Below, in pieces: positions 12,642 to 14,399 of a stretch of 14,399 nt of DNA. A model generated the notes under the pieces. That model worked only from the letters and a program-made list of their open reading frames with translations. It searched no databases and was not told where the DNA came from. The DNA is from Nitrospiraceae bacterium (GTDB lineage: Bacteria > Nitrospirota > Nitrospiria > Nitrospirales > Nitrospiraceae). The DNA lies in the NCBI GenBank assembly GCA_025934615.1, contig JAICXS010000004.1, positions 1 to 14,399 on the forward strand, in the 5' to 3' direction. Every line of letters starts with the position of its first letter. The stretch's first letter is position 1. The position numbers were made by a program, and so were the translations under genes.

Positions 12642-13970
12642 TTAAGGGGCAACGAGGGCATTGGGCTGGACGATAATAGGTACTTGTGAATTGACCTTGC
12701 CTTTGGTCAGGACAGAATAGACCGTAGGGCCAAGGGCGATACCAAACTCTGTCAACACGATCGGCGCAATAATTTTTGAGACATGCTCGAAGAAACGATC
12801 GACATGGGCCATCAGCGTTTTGGGCACATAGACAATGTCGTTCGGCTGTAGGACCGCGTTCTTGGCCGTCACTGCCTTATCCGTAATCTGATCGACATTG
12901 ACGGTAAACATGTTGCTGGAACCGAGGCCGCCCCGAACAATCACGACGTTTTTGGAGTCGGCGTCCCGTGTAAATCCTCCGGCTATCGAAAGCGATTCGA
13001 CGAGCGACATCGCCTGTTTGAGCGGGATCGCTATAGGTTGTTTGACTTCTCCTAAGATAAAAATCTTTCTTCCGGAGACATTCGGGACGAGGATCGTATC
13101 ATTAGGGTGGAGGGGGATATTTTGAGTAAAGTCGCCGTTTCTGAGAAGGCGTTCAAAGTTCACCGGAACGATCTGGGCGTTTCGAACTAAGAGAGCGCCT
13201 TGTAAGTCGGCATCATCGGTCATGCCTCCCGCGTGGGCGATTCCTTGCAATACGGTAATATCGGTGCTGAGTCGAACGATACCGGGCGTTTTGACTTGTC
13301 CTAAAACGTAGACCTGCTTGCTGTTGTATTTGGAGACGATAACGGTGACCTGAGGGTTCCGCACAAATTTAGACAAGCGCAGGGTGATTTGTGCGCGGAG
13401 TTCATCGGGAGTCATGCCGGCGACATAGACGTCACCAGCCAGAGGGAATGCAATCTTGCCGTCTGGCCGAACGGTTTGAGTGTTTGAGAGTTCGTCGTCT
13501 CCATAGACAGAAATTTGCACCTCGTCATCTGCGTCGAGGCGATACTCCTTACGGGATGAAACGGAAGGAGAGGAATCGGCCGGCCTGGACGGCAATTGAC
13601 GCTCGAGTAGTTCTATTCTGTAAAGGGCTTCGCTGCCGTGCGCCGTCTGTGGGAAATTCTTCCGAATCGATTTATATTCTTCTATAGCCGCTGTCGTATC
13701 ACCTTTCTGCTCATAGGTCTGTGCTAACAACCACTGCGGCTCGTAATCGGAGTCTTCGGGAGTATGTTTTCTGTAGCGTGCGATCAGATCGATGACGTCG
13801 TCATAGGCGCCTTGCTGAAATTTGAGATACGCCAGCTGGAGATCATCTCGTTTTTCAGCATCCGCTTCCTACGTGTCGGTTGCGAAATGCGCGCAGCCTC
13901 TCAACGTGACCAGGATCAAGCCGGCCACAACGGCTGCGATGAAACGATTACACTGCAATCGACTTGTCAT
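12642..13970 (-). pseudogene. Polysaccharide export protein (Wza/OPX type) with TPR-like N-terminus, cut by an in-frame amber codon
   Basis: Outer-membrane exporter that forms the exit channel for the polymer. Read through one TAG, the frame from ATG at 13970 gives 442 codons: a lipoprotein-like signal (MTSRLQCNRFIAAVVAG, then LVTLRGCAH), codon 34 = TAG, then TPR-like helices (DDLQLAYLKFQQGAYDDVID, LLAQTYEQKGDTTAAIEEYK). The Poly_export domain opens at YRLDADDEVQISVYGDDE, followed by two SLBB-type parts (KQVYVLGQVKTPGIV and RKIFILGEVKQPIAI, each leading into a -GG-T-DAD segment) and a C-terminal helix. The body is intact and in frame on both sides of the TAG, so this is a substitution, not a frameshift. 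A restart is possible only at non-ATG codons such as TTG at 13730, and would lack any signal peptide. The lipobox arginine at -2 is also unusual. Sequencing error or true inactivation are both possible. Confidence 0.85.
13869..13871 (-). other. In-frame amber codon in the export gene
   Basis: TAG replaces the codon between Thr33 and Glu35 of the export protein, just after the lipobox region. CAG (Gln) would be a single-transition ancestor; that ancestor is inferred. Confidence 0.9.
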
Positions 13971-14016
13971 AAGTATGTGCCGATAGATGACTGCCGGTGC
14001 CGTCCAATGGGTTGTC

Positions 14017-14046
14017 ACTTTACATGACGAAGAGTATCGCTGCCAA
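14017..14046 (-). promoter_or_regulatory. Possible sigma-70 promoter ahead of the export gene
   Basis: On the minus strand TTGGCA (14046-14041) and TAAAGT (14022-14017) are separated by 18 bases, matching 5/6 and 4/6 of the consensus. It would start the transcript about 40 bases ahead of the ATG at 13970, in the 182-bp gap between rmlD and the export gene. Weak evidence. Confidence 0.3.
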
Positions 14047-14152
14047 TACTACTTTAGTCCCACATGCGACCATCGCCTTGCTACGAACAGGTAATGGGAA
14101 CTCCGGCCGAGGGGTGATCCCTTCAACGGCACAAGTCCTTGAGACGTCGAAC

Positions 14153-14399
14153 CTAGGCCTTGCTGGAAATTTCTCCGCCCAGAGACGCAGGTTGATGCGC
14201 GGGCCCTCCCTGAGTTGCAAGATACTCTGCAATAAATCTTCGCAACCCATCCTGCCAAGGCGGAAGATGCACATCATGGAGATGTAATCGCGAAGGCGAC
14301 AAGCCCGAAAACGGCGGCCGAGCCGCAGGCCGGCCGGATTCGGCGGTCGAAATCGGAATCACGGAAGTGGAATGTCGAGCGAGTTGCACGATCGCGCAG
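14153..14399 (-). CDS. rmlD: dTDP-4-dehydrorhamnose reductase-like protein, C-terminal part
   Basis: Last step of dTDP-L-rhamnose synthesis, reducing the 4-keto sugar with NAD(P)H; cytosolic. Only the final roughly 81 residues are in the window, the rest lying beyond the right edge. The stretch STSVIPISTAESGRPAARP followed by FSGLSPSRL and LPPWQDGLRRFIAEYL is the usual RmlD end: a TAE-x-P-RP loop, the PxxSxLxxSRL segment and a final PPW-x-x-GL-RF helix. The frame is open to the edge with no stop. Residues after IAEYL (a Gly/Ala/Ser-rich tail of about 20) are not conserved. A related SDR epimerase remains a possibility with so little visible. If correct, it shows that rhamnose is a component of the polymer. 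Confidence 0.75.
   Translation of the reverse strand, partial: CAIVQLARHSTSVIPISTAESGRPAARPPFSGLSPSRLHLHDVHLPPWQDGLRRFIAEYLATQGGPAHQPASLGGEISSKA

Noticed and set aside
14020..14073. 17-residue hydrophobic reading frame (MVACGTKVVLAAILFVM) on the minus strand ahead of the export gene
   Set aside because: Too short to support, ribosome spacing is poor, and it overlaps the promoter candidate. It could be a chance frame.

Overview
The window is a stretch of an exopolysaccharide or surface-polysaccharide locus from a Gram-negative bacterium. An outer-membrane export protein of the Wza/OPX type, lipoprotein signals and a Wzy-type polymerase all point to a two-membrane cell and a Wzx/Wzy-style pathway. 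The moderate GC content and the mix of epsilon/rfb-like genes would fit Nitrospira or a relative, but that is an impression and not a proven assignment. No tRNA, rRNA, transposase or CRISPR array was seen.

Every supported gene is on the minus strand, so transcription runs from the right edge to the left edge, mostly with short gaps or overlaps as in one long operon. In order: the C-terminal end of an RmlD-like dTDP-4-dehydrorhamnose reductase (right edge); a 182-bp gap with a weak promoter candidate; a TPR plus SLBB polysaccharide export protein whose signal-peptide region is cut off by an in-frame amber codon; a stand-alone BY-type tyrosine autokinase; a small SmpA/OmlA-like lipoprotein coupled to it; an RfbF-like cytidylyltransferase overlapping an RfbG-like CDP-glucose 4,6-dehydratase; a Wzz/Wzc-type chain-length protein without kinase domain; a 129-bp gap with two palindromic elements; a secreted protein with three 77-residue repeats and a TolB-like propeller; a family 2 glycosyltransferase; an O-antigen ligase/polymerase-like membrane protein; an unlisted 44-residue single-span membrane protein; a second family 2 glycosyltransferase; an RmlA/GlmU-like nucleotidyltransferase; an NAD-dependent epimerase/dehydratase; and a third family 2 glycosyltransferase running off the left edge.

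Together the genes supply activated sugars (two nucleotidyltransferases, two SDR enzymes, RmlD), assemble a repeat unit (three glycosyltransferases), polymerise it (Wzy-like), set its length (Wzz-like plus separate kinase) and export it (OPX protein). The initiating sugar-phosphate transferase and the Wzx flippase are not in the window.

The parts most worth a second look are the amber codon in the export gene, the repeat plus propeller protein with its mosaic repeat history, the hidden small membrane gene, and the palindromes ahead of the propeller gene.
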